Source of the DNA: Wurfbainia villosa
Taxonomy: Eukaryota > Streptophyta > Magnoliopsida > Zingiberales > Zingiberaceae
Length of the DNA: 64,000 bases
Direction: 5' to 3'
NCBI GenBank assembly: GCA_025175895.1
Contig: CM046001.1
Location: 27,662,314-27,726,313, forward strand
Part shown: positions 39,946 through 52,500 of the stretch, in pieces
How positions within the stretch are numbered: the first letter of the stretch is position 1
Layout: each line of letters begins with the position of its first letter
The notes under the pieces: generated by a model
Told to the model about the DNA's origin: nothing
What the model saw: the letters and a program-made list of their open reading frames with translations, nothing else
Databases searched by the model: none
Position numbers and translations under genes: made by a program

Positions 39946-42900
39946 TGTTGGAGATTCTAGGATCATGCATAGCGGAACAAAGTAAATAAAAATAATTTTT
40001 GTTACATCCTAGACATCCCCAGGGGGCCAAGAAAACTTGTTTTGGCATGATCACATGAAAACACGCAAGAAGAAGGAGAAGTTATACCTTCGGGATTCTT
40101 TTGAATCCGTCGAAACCACAAGCAAGACCAGCGGGCCTTGCCTCTATCAGTATCCACGTCGGGATCACCTGAGACAACTCCTAGAGCAGCAAGTCTTCGT
40201 CTCCAATTGGGGCTAGCCAATCAGCGGAGACAAGGGAAGAGGAGAGAGCAACGACGACTACCAAGGGAGAAAACCTAAAACAAAAAACAATTATCAAGGG
40301 ATCCTTTTATAGATCTCTTGATTAGGTCATCTTATAAGGCTTAAACGGAATATATCTTACCATATTTATCCCATAATTGAGGTAAGAACAACCCAGGAAA
40401 TTTTCATAAGAGAAAAACTCCAAAATCGGCGGAGACGTGATACGACCGTGTGGATTCACATGGCCTGCCCATGTGGATTCACATAGCCATGTGGATTCAC
40501 AAGGCCTGGCCATGTGTCTCTCTGGGCACAACCCAGACTTTGCTAATTTGTGACCAGAGCCAGGCACGGCCCGTGCCAAGTTAAGCACGACCGTGTGAGG
40601 CTCTGTATGATCTGTTTGACTTCGTTTAAGTGCGATATAGCCATGCTAAGTCCGACAAGATCATAGGAGGTTCCGTAGCCTCCGTTTCACACCGCCTTGG
40701 TCTGGTTTAACCAGACATATCCTCTCTCAACGAGAATCTCATTCTCAGACTTTTTTTACATCTTGAGATCACCCGTTGTGCGTGTGATCCAATAGGTTCC
40801 CGGTTATGTTAGTCATTCATAAGTAACTCCTTAATTATGAATAGATCATGAGTGACACCTAGCGGAACATCATGACTACCAATTGACCGAAAAGTCTAAA
40901 TCGACTTCAGAACATTTTCTCAACCCTTCAACAACTTTAGTTGTTCATGCCTTGTTCCTTTCACTCATCCTATACCCACTTGGTTCAGGACATGGTCTCT
41001 GTGTTCGTCCCCACTAGACTGACTACGTCACACCTAGCCCAAGTTATTTTTCTTGTCCTGTAAATTCAAGTTACTCCTACATGTTCCCAAGAAGACCATC
41101 TTCTTAATATGCTTGCTCTGGCCAGAGACTTCTGAGTAACAATCCTGACAAGAGGCCTAGGGTATACATCTCCTTTATCAGGAGTGGTGAATCCTCTGTA
41201 GGCTATTCAAACACCTTTGATCACTTTGACTTACACCCAATCATCCCGGAGTTACACCTACTATGTAGATGGCTGTGAAGAAGTTAAAGTACAAGGTGCC
41301 ATGATCAAGGTGACTGTGGGGTTTTTCCGAGCCGCAAAAATCGCTTTTTGCGTTGCGGAAACCTCGGAAGCCCCGGCCACGGATCCGTGCGAAGTATAAA
41401 AAAATTATAATTACATGTATGTGCTTACAAAAATCCTAGATCTACCTTAGATCTAAGAGGTTAGAACGTTACCCTCGTAGCGACGCCCTTCGCTTATCCC
41501 GCTCGTCCAAAAGTCCGCCGGAACTCGAGAGTGTCAAGTGCACACTCCTCTATGGTATCCACACAAGCAATAGGTGGAGAGAAATGCCTTAGAGTGTGCT
41601 AGCACTCCCTTAGGAATTTTGGCAAGATGAGGTTTTGAGAGGGAGAGCTTGAGAGAAAAGGTTCCAAGGTTGAAGATGAAGTAATTGGGAGTAACTCTAC
41701 AAAATGAATTCATCCACATAACCCCTAATGGTGTTGGCCGGCCACATTATGGAGGGGGGGGGTTACATGCATGCATGTAACTCCCATGACCCTTGGTCTC
41801 CCTCATGATGTGGCACCAATTGACCAAGTCAATGATGATGTGGAGCACCATCATTGGCCGGCCATGCCTAGTCATCATCATGACATGGCATTTGGTCAAG
41901 TCAAACTTGACCTTTCATCTTCTCTCTCAAGTCAAGTCAAACTTGACCTCTAATCTCCCATGGTTGATCAAATCTAACCACTTGACTCAAGTCAATTTAA
42001 TATAATGAATCTCTATTCATTAATTTAAATTGATTTGATGAATCAAATCTCAATTAGACTCATTCAACACTTGAATCAACTTGAGTCTAACTCAATTAGT
42101 CTAATTTGGATTACTCTTAATCCAGTTTGGTTCATCCCATGAACCTAATCCTCATGGTTCATCATATGAACCTAATCTCCATCTAATTGCTCTTATGTGT
42201 GTGACCCTATAGGTTCTTGTAACGTTGGCAATGTCCCTAAACCGATTTAGGAACATAAGCAATGAGCGGTATCTAGCAACACATCATTTACCCAAGTTAC
42301 AGAATGTTGAGCTCAACATCACCTTTGTGACTACTAATTGTGACTCTCACAATATGTGACAATGTCCCTCTATCCTTGACATCTAGATTGACCAATCGAG
42401 GCATAGGACCGTGTCATCCTCGGTACAATCTAAATCTTGAACTCAAGTAGACTCACTCTAATCAAATGAGCTCAATATCTCATATTGACTCATTTGGGCA
42501 TAACCATGCACTTAGTGGTCTCACTCTATCAAGAATATCGATGTCACCCCCATATAGGAGGGATAGATCCCATCTACATCACTCACATCCCTCGCATAAT
42601 TGTTACATACCCGATGTCGCCTTTATAGTCCACCCATTTACGGGTGACGTTTGACGAAGCCAAAGTATGCAACTCCTTATGTAGGGAACCATGGTGACTT
42701 CAGGTCTAAGGACTAATAGTCATACTAATAGCCACATGAAAGTATATGACACTCATATAACGATCCATGATACTTTCTCATGGCGGGTCATTCAGTATAC
42801 ATTCTCCAATGCATACCCATGTGTCAACTTGATATCTCATATCCATGACTTGTGAGATCAAGTCATCTTGTTGACCTACATGCTAGTCTCTACGCATTAA

Positions 42901-43608
42901 CATTGTCCCTGAATGTTAATACTCGGCTAGGAATGATTAAGAGTAGTGTTCTCTATATCATCTCATTATCGATTCAACCAATCGATTGATATAGATAAGA
43001 ACCTACTACTCAAGGACATTATTATATTTAGTTATTTGGCACCAATACAAGTAAATATAATAACCATGCCTTTATAAATAGGAATATGATACAATAAAGT
43101 CCATACAACAATCATCACATGATTGGCTCTAGGGCTTTCACTAACAGTGACTTGAATACCTCAAATCTAAGGAAGCTCACACTCAAGCTGCAATGAGATC
43201 TTCAACGACATACATAACCATATAAAGCCTCATAGTAGGTCACTCCAATGAACTAGTTACCATAACTAACATCCACATGTTCACTCTCAGCATCCTTATG
43301 CTTCCATTCAGTGAGTACCGAATGCTTGGATAAACTAAGGAGCATAACATGTTCTAGTCTCAAAGAATTGATGATGTCCAATCTCATCAATTCATCGACT
43401 AAGGATAGTTTTAATACTTGTATATTTACACATGATGAGATACCCACTAATTGTGATCCAATCACAATTTCTCTCATGCTATGCATCGTATTGTGGACTT
43501 CAGTACATGAGTTTAAGATCCAATCAAATACATAGATAATGTACACTCAAATAGTGAATTTTATTAATAACTTCTAAGATGATTGCCTTAGGACACCTCT
43601 CAATTACA
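39946..43608 (-). repeat. 3' LTR of copia A, with a nested solo LTR
   Basis: The plus strand starts TGTTGGAGATTCTAGG and ends caattaca. Removing 41315-43151 leaves about 1.83 kb, matching family A. A minus-strand TATA box (complement of 40303-40311, tataaaagg) is followed by a GC-rich leader. The text cacatggcc/gtggattcac repeats three times at 40450-40515. Confidence 0.8.
41315..43146 (-). mobile_element. solo LTR, family D
   Basis: It runs TGTGGGGTTTTTCC to tcactaaca, with perfect GTGAC duplications at 41310-41314 and 43147-43151. The insertion splits family A sequence that is continuous at 1-961, which gives the empty-site comparison inside the same window. It is related to the solo LTR at 20292-21963 (shared ctctatggtatccacac, gtgtgtgaccc.ataggttct). 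The orientation follows that copy. Confidence 0.88.
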
Positions 43609-43625
43609 TCAAACTCCCACTTGGC
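43609..43625 (-). promoter_or_regulatory. polypurine tract of copia A
   Basis: The minus strand reads ggccaagtgggagtttga immediately before the LTR start TGTAATTGAG, the standard copia layout. Confidence 0.65.
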
Positions 43626-44411
43626 CTACAGCCAATCGCCTTGGTATCTAATACCATAGGCCTCTATATGCCTCTCGAACTTTTCTTGGGGAAGAGGCTT
43701 TGTCAAGGGATCTTCTAGATTTCTATCAGTGGGAACTTTCTCTATTTGTACATCTCTTCTACCAATGATCTCTCTGATCAGATGGTAACAGTGTAGTACG
43801 TGTTTGGATCGCTGATGAGACCGTGGTTTCTTCGCCTGTGCAATGACACCATTGTTGTCACAGTAAACCGGCAATGCTTCAACAATGCTCGGAACTACTC
43901 CAAGTTCAGTAATGAACTTCTTCATCCAGACCACCTCCTTTACTGCTTCAGAAGCTATAATGTATTCTGCCTCTGTAGTAGAATCAGCAACGATATCTTG
44001 TTTGGAACTCTTCCAACTCACCGCACCTCCATTCAAGATGAATATGTATCCAGACTGAGATTTAGAATCATCCTTATCTGTCTGGAAGCTGGCATCAGTA
44101 TACCCACTTACTACCATATCACCTCCTCCATATACCAAGAACAAATCCTTAGTCTTTCTCAAGTACTTAAGGATTATCTTGATAGCCACCGAATGGTCTA
44201 TACCAGGATCCGACTGGTATCTACTCGTAACGCTCAAAGTGTACGATACATCGGGCCTCTTATATAACATAACATACATGATCGATCCTATAACTGACGC
44301 ATATGGGATCGGACTCATGCGATTCCTCTCGTCTTCCGTGTACGGGCACATAGACTTCGAAAGGTGAATCCCATGCCTCATGGGAATAAAACCTTTCTTG
44401 GATTCTTCCAT
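43626..44411 (-). pseudogene. copia A pol, RT end and RNase H
   Basis: An open frame of 261 codons. Motifs: PYASVIGSIMYVMLYKRPDV (RT thumb to connection), YTDASFQTDKDDSKSQSG and AVSWKSSKQDIVADSTTEAEY (RNase H active-site region with D, E and D), VYCDNNGVIAQAKKP, and RSKHVLHCYHLIREI. This is the C-terminal end of pol and runs into the purine tract. It is the best preserved part of this element, but it is not a free-standing gene. Confidence 0.8.
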
Positions 44412-45134
44412 GCTAAACCATTTTAGGTCTATGTATGTTGACTACAAAAGACCAAGCAACTGATTCGATCTATCTCTATAGATCCTAATCCCCAAAATAA
44501 AGGTTTCTTCTCCCATGTCTTTCATGGAGAACATTTTAGACAACTAGACCTTGACTATTTGTAAAATAGGAATATCATTTTCTATAATTAATATGTCATC
44601 GACATACAATACTAGGAACATGCCCACACTCCCACTAACCTTCTTATACACACAGGGCTCCTCAGAATTTTATGAGAAATCAAACTGTTTGATTGCCTCA
44701 TCAAAATGGATATTCTAACTCCTGGATTCTTGCTTCAATCCATAAATGGAATGTTGAAGCTTGCATACTTTGTTTTTGTCAATGAATGTGAAACCCTCAG
44801 GTTGTATCATATATACATCCTCAAACAGGTTTCCATTAAGGAAAACTAATTTCACATCCATCTGTCATATCTTATAATCAAAATGAGCTACCATGGCTAG
44901 GAGTATCCGAATAGATTTAAGCATAGCTACTGGTGAAAAGGTTTCGTCATAGTCAACACCTTGCCTTTGACGATAACCTTTTGCCACTAATCTAGCTTTA
45001 TAGGTAATAATATTACCATCCATGTCGGTTTTCTTCTTGAAAACCCACTTGCACCCTATAGGCATTATGCCTTCGGGTGGGTCTACCAAGTTCCAAACCT
45101 GGTTTTCATACATGGAATTCATTTTTGATTTCAT
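44412..45134 (-). pseudogene. copia A reverse transcriptase, degenerate
   Basis: The segment 45134-44865 is open and reads WNLVDPPEGIMPIGCKWVFK, then KARLVAKGYRQRQGVDYDET, the N-terminal RT fingers. Further on, fragments QMDVKLVFLNGN, YGLKQ and LVLYVDDILI (catalytic YVDD, near 44600) follow with several stops between. The active-site Asp pair is still present, but the frame is broken. Confidence 0.75.
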
Positions 45135-45344
45135 GGCTATTAGTCATCTATCCCTGTTTGAACTATTCAGTGTCTCTTCGTAATTAGTAGGTTCCTCATC
45201 ATCTATGAGAAACACATCATTAGATTCACTTATGAAAAATTCATATCTCTTAAGAATCCTACGTGTCCTACTAGATCTATGAGGAGGTGGTGTATTATCA
45301 GGTTCAACTATCACCTCATCCGAATGAGTAATCAGCTGTGGTTT

Positions 45345-46104
45345 TTAACTAGGCATCTCTTCTATGTCTACCGGAGCCTCTTGGACTACACTTAGTTTAA
45401 CCTCACTTCCACTATTTTCCTGTAAGAGAAACTCCTTCTCTAGGAATACAACATGCCTTGAAACAAACGCTTTTTGTTCCAAGAGATGATTGAATTGGTA
45501 ACCCCTTATTTCCTTAGGGTAACTAATAAATAGACACTTATCAGACTTAGCCTCCAGCTTGTCTGATACTATTCTCTTCACATAAGTAGGACAACCCCAT
45601 ATCTTCAAATAAGATAAATGAGGTTTTCTACTTTTCCACATCTCATATGGAGTAGTAGAGATTACCATAGTCGGGACTCTATTTAACAAGTAAACAGTGG
45701 TCTCGAGTGCATAACTCCAAAAGGTTTTTGGAAGACTTGCATGCTGCATCATTAACCTAACTATGTCCAACAAGATTCGATTTCGCCTTTCAACCACACC
45801 ATTATATTGTGGCGTGTAAGGTGGCGTCCCTTGGGACAAGATGCCATTGTCCCTTAGATAACCTTGAAACTCTTGGCTTAAGTATTACCACCTCGATCCA
45901 ATCGAAGTACTTTAATACTTTCCTAAGTTGTTTCTCTACTTCATTTCTAAAATCTTTAAACCTTTCAAAGACTTCAGACTTGTATCTTAATAGATAGAAA
46001 TACCTATATCGTGAATAATCATCGATAATGGTAACGAAGTAGCTATAACCTCCTATGGCATGAGTTGACATTGGTCCGCTTACATCAGTATGTATAAGGC
46101 TCAA
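45345..46104 (-). pseudogene. copia A integrase, degenerate
   Basis: Two overlapping frames: 46104-45802 with LIHTDVSGPMSTHAIGGYSY and IIDDYSRY (first and second catalytic Asp), and 45839-45345 with PPYTPQYNGVVERRNRILLD (Glu region) and the core-to-C-terminal linker. A frameshift near 45830-45890 separates the second Asp from the Glu region. The zinc-binding N-terminal part is gone with the truncation. Confidence 0.75.
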
Positions 46105-46651
46105 TATCTCAACTGCTAGACCAAGTATGATGCCCTCATACTTGCTAGACCACCCTTAGCCTAGACCTAAGTCTTCTAGTCACCTCCATCAGCCTTATGC
46201 CTATCGGATCCCTCTAAGTCATCCATCACTTGTTCATCCATACGCTAGCCTTCAGGTGCTTCCATCGGCTATTGTCATGCTAAGCTGGTCTATACCGCCA
46301 AGGCACATTGGGCTTATGCTACCAAGATTAGTGCTTGGACTTTACGCCACCAATATCAACCCTTGGACTTTCCTTGCCAACCCATGTTGGACTTTCCAAT
46401 TTCCAAGACTCAAGCTTGGACTTTCCCTTGACAAGACCCATGCTTGGACTTTCCATGCCAACCCATGTTGGACTTTCCCATTGCCAAGTGTCCCACTTAG
46501 ACTTTCCATGCCAAGTACCCATGACTTGGACTTTCCATTGCCAAGTACTCAAGACTTGGACTTTCCCATTGCCAAGACCCATGCTTGGACTTTCCATGAC
46601 AATCACATTGTCATACATTTTGTCGAACATCAATGTCAAACATCAAAACAC

Positions 46652-47951
46652 TGTTGGTGCAACAATGCTCCAAGCATTTATGTGTTTTGATGTTTGGATA
46701 ATCATTTAAGTTAGGCAATGTATTGTGATCTAATTGCGAATGTGTTTAAGTGACAGGTAAAAGAGAAGTCCAAGTATGATCTTGGCAAAGGAAGTCCAAG
46801 GGATGGACTTGGCAGCATAAGACCAAGCTTGTAGTCTTGGCAGCGTAAAGTCCAAGTGAACCTTGGCAAAGGAAGTCCAAGTATGATCTTGGCAAAGGAA
46901 GTCCAAGGGATGGACTTGGCAGCATAAGACCAAGCTTGTAGTCTTGGCAGCGTAAAGTCTAAGTGAACCTTGGCAAAGGAAGTCCAAAGTAAGGTCTTGG
47001 CAGCATAAGTCCAAGCTTGTAGTCTTGGCGGCGTAAAGTCCAAGCATTTGGCAACCCAAGACATGACGAAACCGAAGGAAGCTCTTGGAAGCAAAGCGCA
47101 AAGGATGAACAAGTCGCGGACTCGGAGGGATCCTGAAGGCGCAAGGCTTAATACGGAGCTAGAAGGTTGAGTCTAGGTCTAGGGTATAAAAACAAGTATG
47201 AATTATTCATACTTAATGAGTATCAGTCGACTGATACGATGTATCAGTCGACTGGTCGTCGTTTCGAGTCGAAACGACCATCACCGACCGCCTTGGACAT
47301 GTCGGGCGATCGATTCTTACGATCACCGATCGCTATGGGAAACAATGATCGATCAAGGAAAGAAATGCCACGAATGCGGTCTCACTCGATCGCCGCCGTG
47401 ATCACTCGGTGATCACTCCATCGGTCGGATCGATGGATAGATCGTCGATCACTGGCCGTTGGAGATTGCGGCTACGAATCTCGCGAGATCCGATCGATGG
47501 CAAGCATCACCGACCGATCGATCGAGGCCCAACGGGAAAACAACCCTCTTCTATAAAAAGGGTCATGGGGAGCATTGGTGAGGCTAGTGCTCTAACTCCT
47601 AACTTCATCCTCGTGCTCACCAAGTTTTCTAAGTGTTTTAGCAATCCAAAACCTCCTCTTCTATTGTTCTTCATCATCCATCATTGTAAAGAAGAGGAGT
47701 GCATTGTAAGAAAGGTTTCTCCACCTTGGTTCATCCAAAGGAGAAGATAGTGAAGCTTGGCTAGGGCTAATCCACCTTACGGATTGCCGTGAGTAGGAGC
47801 GTCATCTCCAACCACGTAAATTGGGTGTTAGCGTTTGGTTTCTTATTTCAGTATTTGTATTTGTTTTGTATTTGTATTGCTTCCGCTAACTTGATTGTAG
47901 AAACGAAGAAACGCTTAATCACCCCCCCTCTGGCGTTACAAAGGTCTAACA
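46652..47951 (+). repeat. 5' LTR of the SIRE-like element
   Basis: 1300 bp. In order: aagtccaag/cttggc units (46770-47060), a palindrome-rich part (cagtcgactgatacg at 47224-47257 and many gatcgatcg-type words to 47525), a TATA box (tataaaaag at 47552-47560), leader, and end ctaaca. Confidence 0.9.
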
Positions 47952-47953
47952 AG

Positions 47954-47965
47954 TGGTATCGAGCC
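47954..47965 (+). promoter_or_regulatory. primer binding site of the SIRE-like element
   Basis: TGGTATCGAGCC lies two bases after the LTR, close to the initiator tRNA-Met complement TGGTATCAGAGCC but one base short in the middle (CAGAG versus CGAG). Confidence 0.75.
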
Positions 47966-47972
47966 GGATCGC

Positions 47973-49598
47973 TTGGAAGATCTCACCATCAACCAAGGCA
48001 TCAATGGCTCTTCAAGAGGATATAGCATCGCCAAGCCACCACTCTTCGATGGGAGTCACTCATATTGGAAAGGTAGGATGAAGTACTATTTAATGAGTAA
48101 TATTGAAATTTGGCATAGTGTTGTAGATGGCCGAGGAACGGTGGATGAGCGTGGAAACCCTATTCCAAGCAAGGATTGGACAAGGAGATGAACCGCAATT
48201 TGAGTCAAATGCAAAGCCATCCTCACCATCCAATGCGGCGTCACAATGGAGCAACTCAACAAGGTGGGGCCTTTTGAATCCGCTATGGGAAAAGCTCATT
48301 GAGCTAAATGAAGGTTCCAAGGAGTCAAAGAGGGCAAAGAAGGACCTTCTAATCGGACAACTTCAAGCCTTCCAAATGAAGATGCATGAAACCGTAAGCC
48401 AAATGCATGGAAGGTTCAAGGAAATTGTGAACGGACTCCATATCATAGGTGAGCGAGTTGACAACCGGGATTTAGTAAGGTATATTTTACAAGCTTTTCC
48501 TAGAAATTCTTTATGGACCTCTATAGTTGATGCCATTAAGGTAACTAGGGATCTCTCACAAATTAAAATTGATGAACTATTTTGTGAGTTTGAATTGCAT
48601 GAACAAACTAACATGTCTTCTAAGGAAAAGGGTTTGGCCCTATTTGTTGAAAAGAAAGAAAAGAAGAAGAAAGAAAGGAAAGAGGTGTCATCTTCATCCG
48701 AGTCGGAGCAAGTGTCAAGTAGTGATGGAGACTCGGCTAGTGAAGTGGCCCATTTTGTCAAGAAGTTCCTTAGAAAATCAAAGGAATTCAAGAATAGAGA
48801 AGCAAGGAAGGGGTTCCACTCATCAAGAGGTAAAGTAGTGGTAATTCAAATTTTAACAATAATGTGATTTGTCATGCTTGCAATAAGAAGGGGCACATAA
48901 AGCCAAATTGCCCGAGCTAAAGAAGAAGGAGGAAAAAGAAAAGAAGAAGAAGGACAAGAAGGAGAAGAAGAAGAAGGAGGCTATGGTGGCTCAAACCACA
49001 TGGGACACACCAAGCGTTGAAGACTCATCTTCCGATGATGAGCTTTGCCACATCACTCGCCATGTGGCACTCATGGCACTAGGAGATGATTCCGTCAAGC
49101 CAAGAAGAAAGCTCCTCAAGTGATGAATCGTCATCTAGTGACGATGAGGTAATGAATTCTCCTAAAGTAGAACTTCTTTACAAATCAATTGCATATCTTC
49201 AAGAAGCTCTAGATAAATCTAAATCTAAGGTTAAGAGCATGAAGATAGAATTAAAAGCCATTAGGGATGAAAAACTTTTACATGTTGACTCTTGCATGCT
49301 TAGGGAAGAAAATGAAAAACTTAAGGATGAGGTTAGTAAATTGAAAACATGTTTAAAAAATTTTTCAAATGGCTCAAAAGGTCTTGACATGATCCTTAGT
49401 AGGCAAAGAGCGGTTTATAACAAGGCCGGTTTAGGATATAAGCCAAAAGAGAAAGAGGTTGCTTATATTTCATTAATTAATAGGAAAGGAACCATTAAGG
49501 GTAAGGTTAAGAAAGCTTGGGTACCTAAGAAGTTTTTAATTAATGTTACCGGTCCAAATGTTTGGGTACCAAAAGCTTGTGTTTTTCATGTGATTTAG
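47973..49598 (+). pseudogene. gag of the SIRE-like element, several frameshifts
   Basis: Coding sequence runs through four frame pieces: 47973-48191 (SIAKPPLFDGSHSYWKGRMK), 48127-48867 (LWEKLIELNEGSKESKRAKK, DLVRYILQAFPRNS), 48870-49123 (zinc knuckle CHACNKKGHIKPNC, then a Lys/Glu-rich tract) and 49086-49598 (coil and the C-terminal WVPKKFLINVTGPNVWVPK block). Most breaks are explained by loss of one base inside A or C runs (near 48176, 48830 and 48910, and in an agaagaaagc run near 49110) and by a ~7-base loss near 48285. No ATG is seen at the expected start; the frame opens with TTG. The gag frame ends with TAG at 49596-49598, in frame with pol. Confidence 0.82.
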
Positions 49599-52500
49599 GT
49601 AGGAGAGCGAGGTATGTGGATTGTGGATAGCGGTTGCTCAACACATATGACCGGGGATGTGAGCAAGTTCTCCACAATTAAATACGTGAAGAAGGGAGCG
49701 GTATCTTTTGGAAATAGTGGAAAACTCAAGATACTAGGTAGAGGTACAATTGAGGTATCCCCTAAAATTGTTATTCACAAAGTCTTGCTAGTTGAAAATA
49801 TGAAGTTTAATTTATTAAGTGTTAGTCAACTTTGTGATGCAAACTATCATGTCTCGTTTGAATCCTCTAAATGCATGATTAAACACAAGGAATTAAATGA
49901 TTGCATGTTAGTTGGATATAGAAAATCAAACATCTATTATGTTGATCTTTCATATGCTTCTAACATTTCTACTAAGTGTCTTGTGGCAAAAGAGGAAGAA
50001 TGTTGGCTATGGCATAGAAGATTGGGGCACGTCAACATGAAAAACATAGGCAAAGTAGCCAAGATGGAGTTGGTCAAAGGGTTACCAAAGATCAAGTATG
50101 TCAAGAACAAAATGTGTGATGCATGCCAAGAAGGAAAACAAACAAAAGCATCACACAAAGGTAAAACCTTAACTAATACGTCTTTACCATTAGAATTATT
50201 GCATCTTGATTTATTTGATTGCCATAGCACTCCATCTTTAAATGGTAACAAATATTGTTTAGTCATTGTGGATGATTTTTCTAGGTATACTTGGGTTTAC
50301 TTTATGAAACATAAGGATGATACCTTAGAAATAATCATAGGATTTAGTAAAAGGGTTGAAAATGAAAAGAAACTCAAAATCAACCGGATCCGTAGTGATC
50401 ATGGTGGTGAATTTGAAAACTTTAAATTTTCACAATTTTGTTTAGATCAAGGGTACAAGCATGAGTTCTCTTGTCCTAGAACACCCCAACAAAATGGGGT
50501 GGTGGAAAGGAGAAATCGTGCCCTACAAGAAGCGGCTAGGACTATGCTAAATGCATACTCTCTACCTAGCTACTTGTGGGCGGAAGTGGTTAATACCGCT
50601 TGCTATATCCAAAATAGGGTTCAAATCCATAGGTTTTTAGGAAAGACACCTTTTGAACTATGGAATGGAACTATTCCCACAATTCACTATTTCAAAGTCT
50701 TTGGATGTAAAGTTTATATCTTAAATACCAAAGACAACTTAGGAAAATTTGAATCTAAAGCGGATGAGGGAATTCTAGTTGGATACTCATCCACAAGTAA
50801 AGGGTATAGAGTCTACAATAAGAGAACCCAAGGGATTGAGGAGTCCTCAAATGTTAAATTTGATGAAACTACGAGTACCTACCCTAGAAAGTCCTCCATT
50901 GATAAGGATATTAATGACAATAATCAAGACATTACCCAAAAACTTCAAAATTTGACTATTAGGGGCAATGATCAAGGGGGAGGAAAAGAAGATTCCGATG
51001 ATGAAAGAAGGGTGGAGGATAACAATGATCAATTTGAAACCCCTTCTAGAAACCTAAGAATTCATCAAGATCATCCACTTGACCAAGTAGTAGGAGATCT
51101 ATCTCAAGGAGTAAGAACTAGGTCATTTCATAGGGCTCCTACTAGTCAAGTTGCTCTCATCTCACAAATTGAGCCTAAATCGATCAATGATGCACTCCAT
51201 GATCCGGATTGGATTTTGGCAATGCAAGATGAATTGGCTCAATTTGAGAGGAGTCAAGTTTGGGAGTTAGTACCTAGACCCAATGATAGCACCATAATTA
51301 CTACAAGATGGGTCTTTAGGAATAAGTTAGATGACCAAGGGAACATCACTAGAAATAAGGCTAGGTTGGTTGCTAGGGGATTCAATCAAGTTGAGGGGCT
51401 TGACTACGATGAGACTTATGCCCCGGTTGCTAGATTAGAATCTATTAGAATTCTCTTAGGGTATGCCTCCTACATGGGATTTAAACTTTACCAAATGGAT
51501 GTTAAATCGGCATTTTTAAATGGTTTTATTAAGGAGGAAGTGTATGTAGAGCAACCACCCGGGTTTGAGAACATAGATTATCCAAATCATGTATATAAGC
51601 TTAGGAAAGCATTATATGGGTTAAAACAAGCTCCTAGGGCATGGTATGAAAGATTGTCATCCTTCTTAATTTCTAAGGATTTTAGAAGAGGACAAGTAGA
51701 TCAAACCTTATTTATAAAGTCAACATTGAAAGATATATTCATCTTTGGGTCTACAAATGATGATCTACTTCAAGACTTTATAAAAAATATGGAAAATGAA
51801 TTTGAAATGAGTCTAGTTGGAGAACTCAATTTTTTCCTAGGATTACAAGTAAAACAAACCAATGAAGGTATCCATATTTATCAAACCAAATATGCAAATG
51901 AAATGATCAAGAAATTTGGTTTGGAAAATGCCAAAATTGTAAGCACTCCTATGGCCACTAGCACTAGAATAGATAGTGATCATGATGGTAAATCAATCGA
52001 TCTTAAACTTTATAGGAGTATGATAGGAAGCCTACTATACCTAACCGCTAGTAGACCCGATATTTTATTTGCGGTAGGTATGTGTGCAAGATACCAATCT
52101 TGTGCCAAAGAATCACATTTAGTAGCCGTCAAAAGAATTTTAAGATATATTAAAGGTACTCTAAATGTAGGACTTTGGTATCCTAGGACTAGGTCATTTG
52201 AATTGCTTGGTTATACCGATTCCGATTATGCCGAGTGCAAATTGGATAGGAAAAGTACTAGTGGTGGATGCCAATTTCTTGGGTCCTCCCTAGTTAGTTG
52301 GAGTAGTAGGAAGCAACATTGTGTTGCTTTATCAACCACCGAAGCCGAATATGTGGCTATGGGTGGTTGTGTAGCTCAATTGCTTTGGATGAGACATACT
52401 CTTGTGGACTATGAGCTACACTACTCTAACATTAAGGTTTATTGTGACAATGTGAGTACCATCAACTTGACCAAAAATCCGGTACATCACTCTAGGACCA

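Larger units (their letters stand above)
39946..46114 (-). mobile_element. copia element A (Tork/Angela-like), 5' truncated
   Basis: A minus-strand element with its 3' LTR (39946-43608, itself interrupted), a purine tract, and pol running right to left: RNase H, RT, integrase. It ends abruptly at about 46114, within the integrase core, against a family B LTR remnant, so gag, protease and the 5' LTR are missing. The left flank is tatcc; no matching duplication survives. The RNase H sequence type (SGYTDASFQTDKDDSKSQSG) points to the Tork/Angela part of copia. Confidence 0.8.

Noticed and set aside
41310..41314. The same GTGAC duplication at 10191 and 41310 as a possible target-site preference
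   Set aside because: Two cases from different families; five bases can match by chance and no wider consensus is visible.
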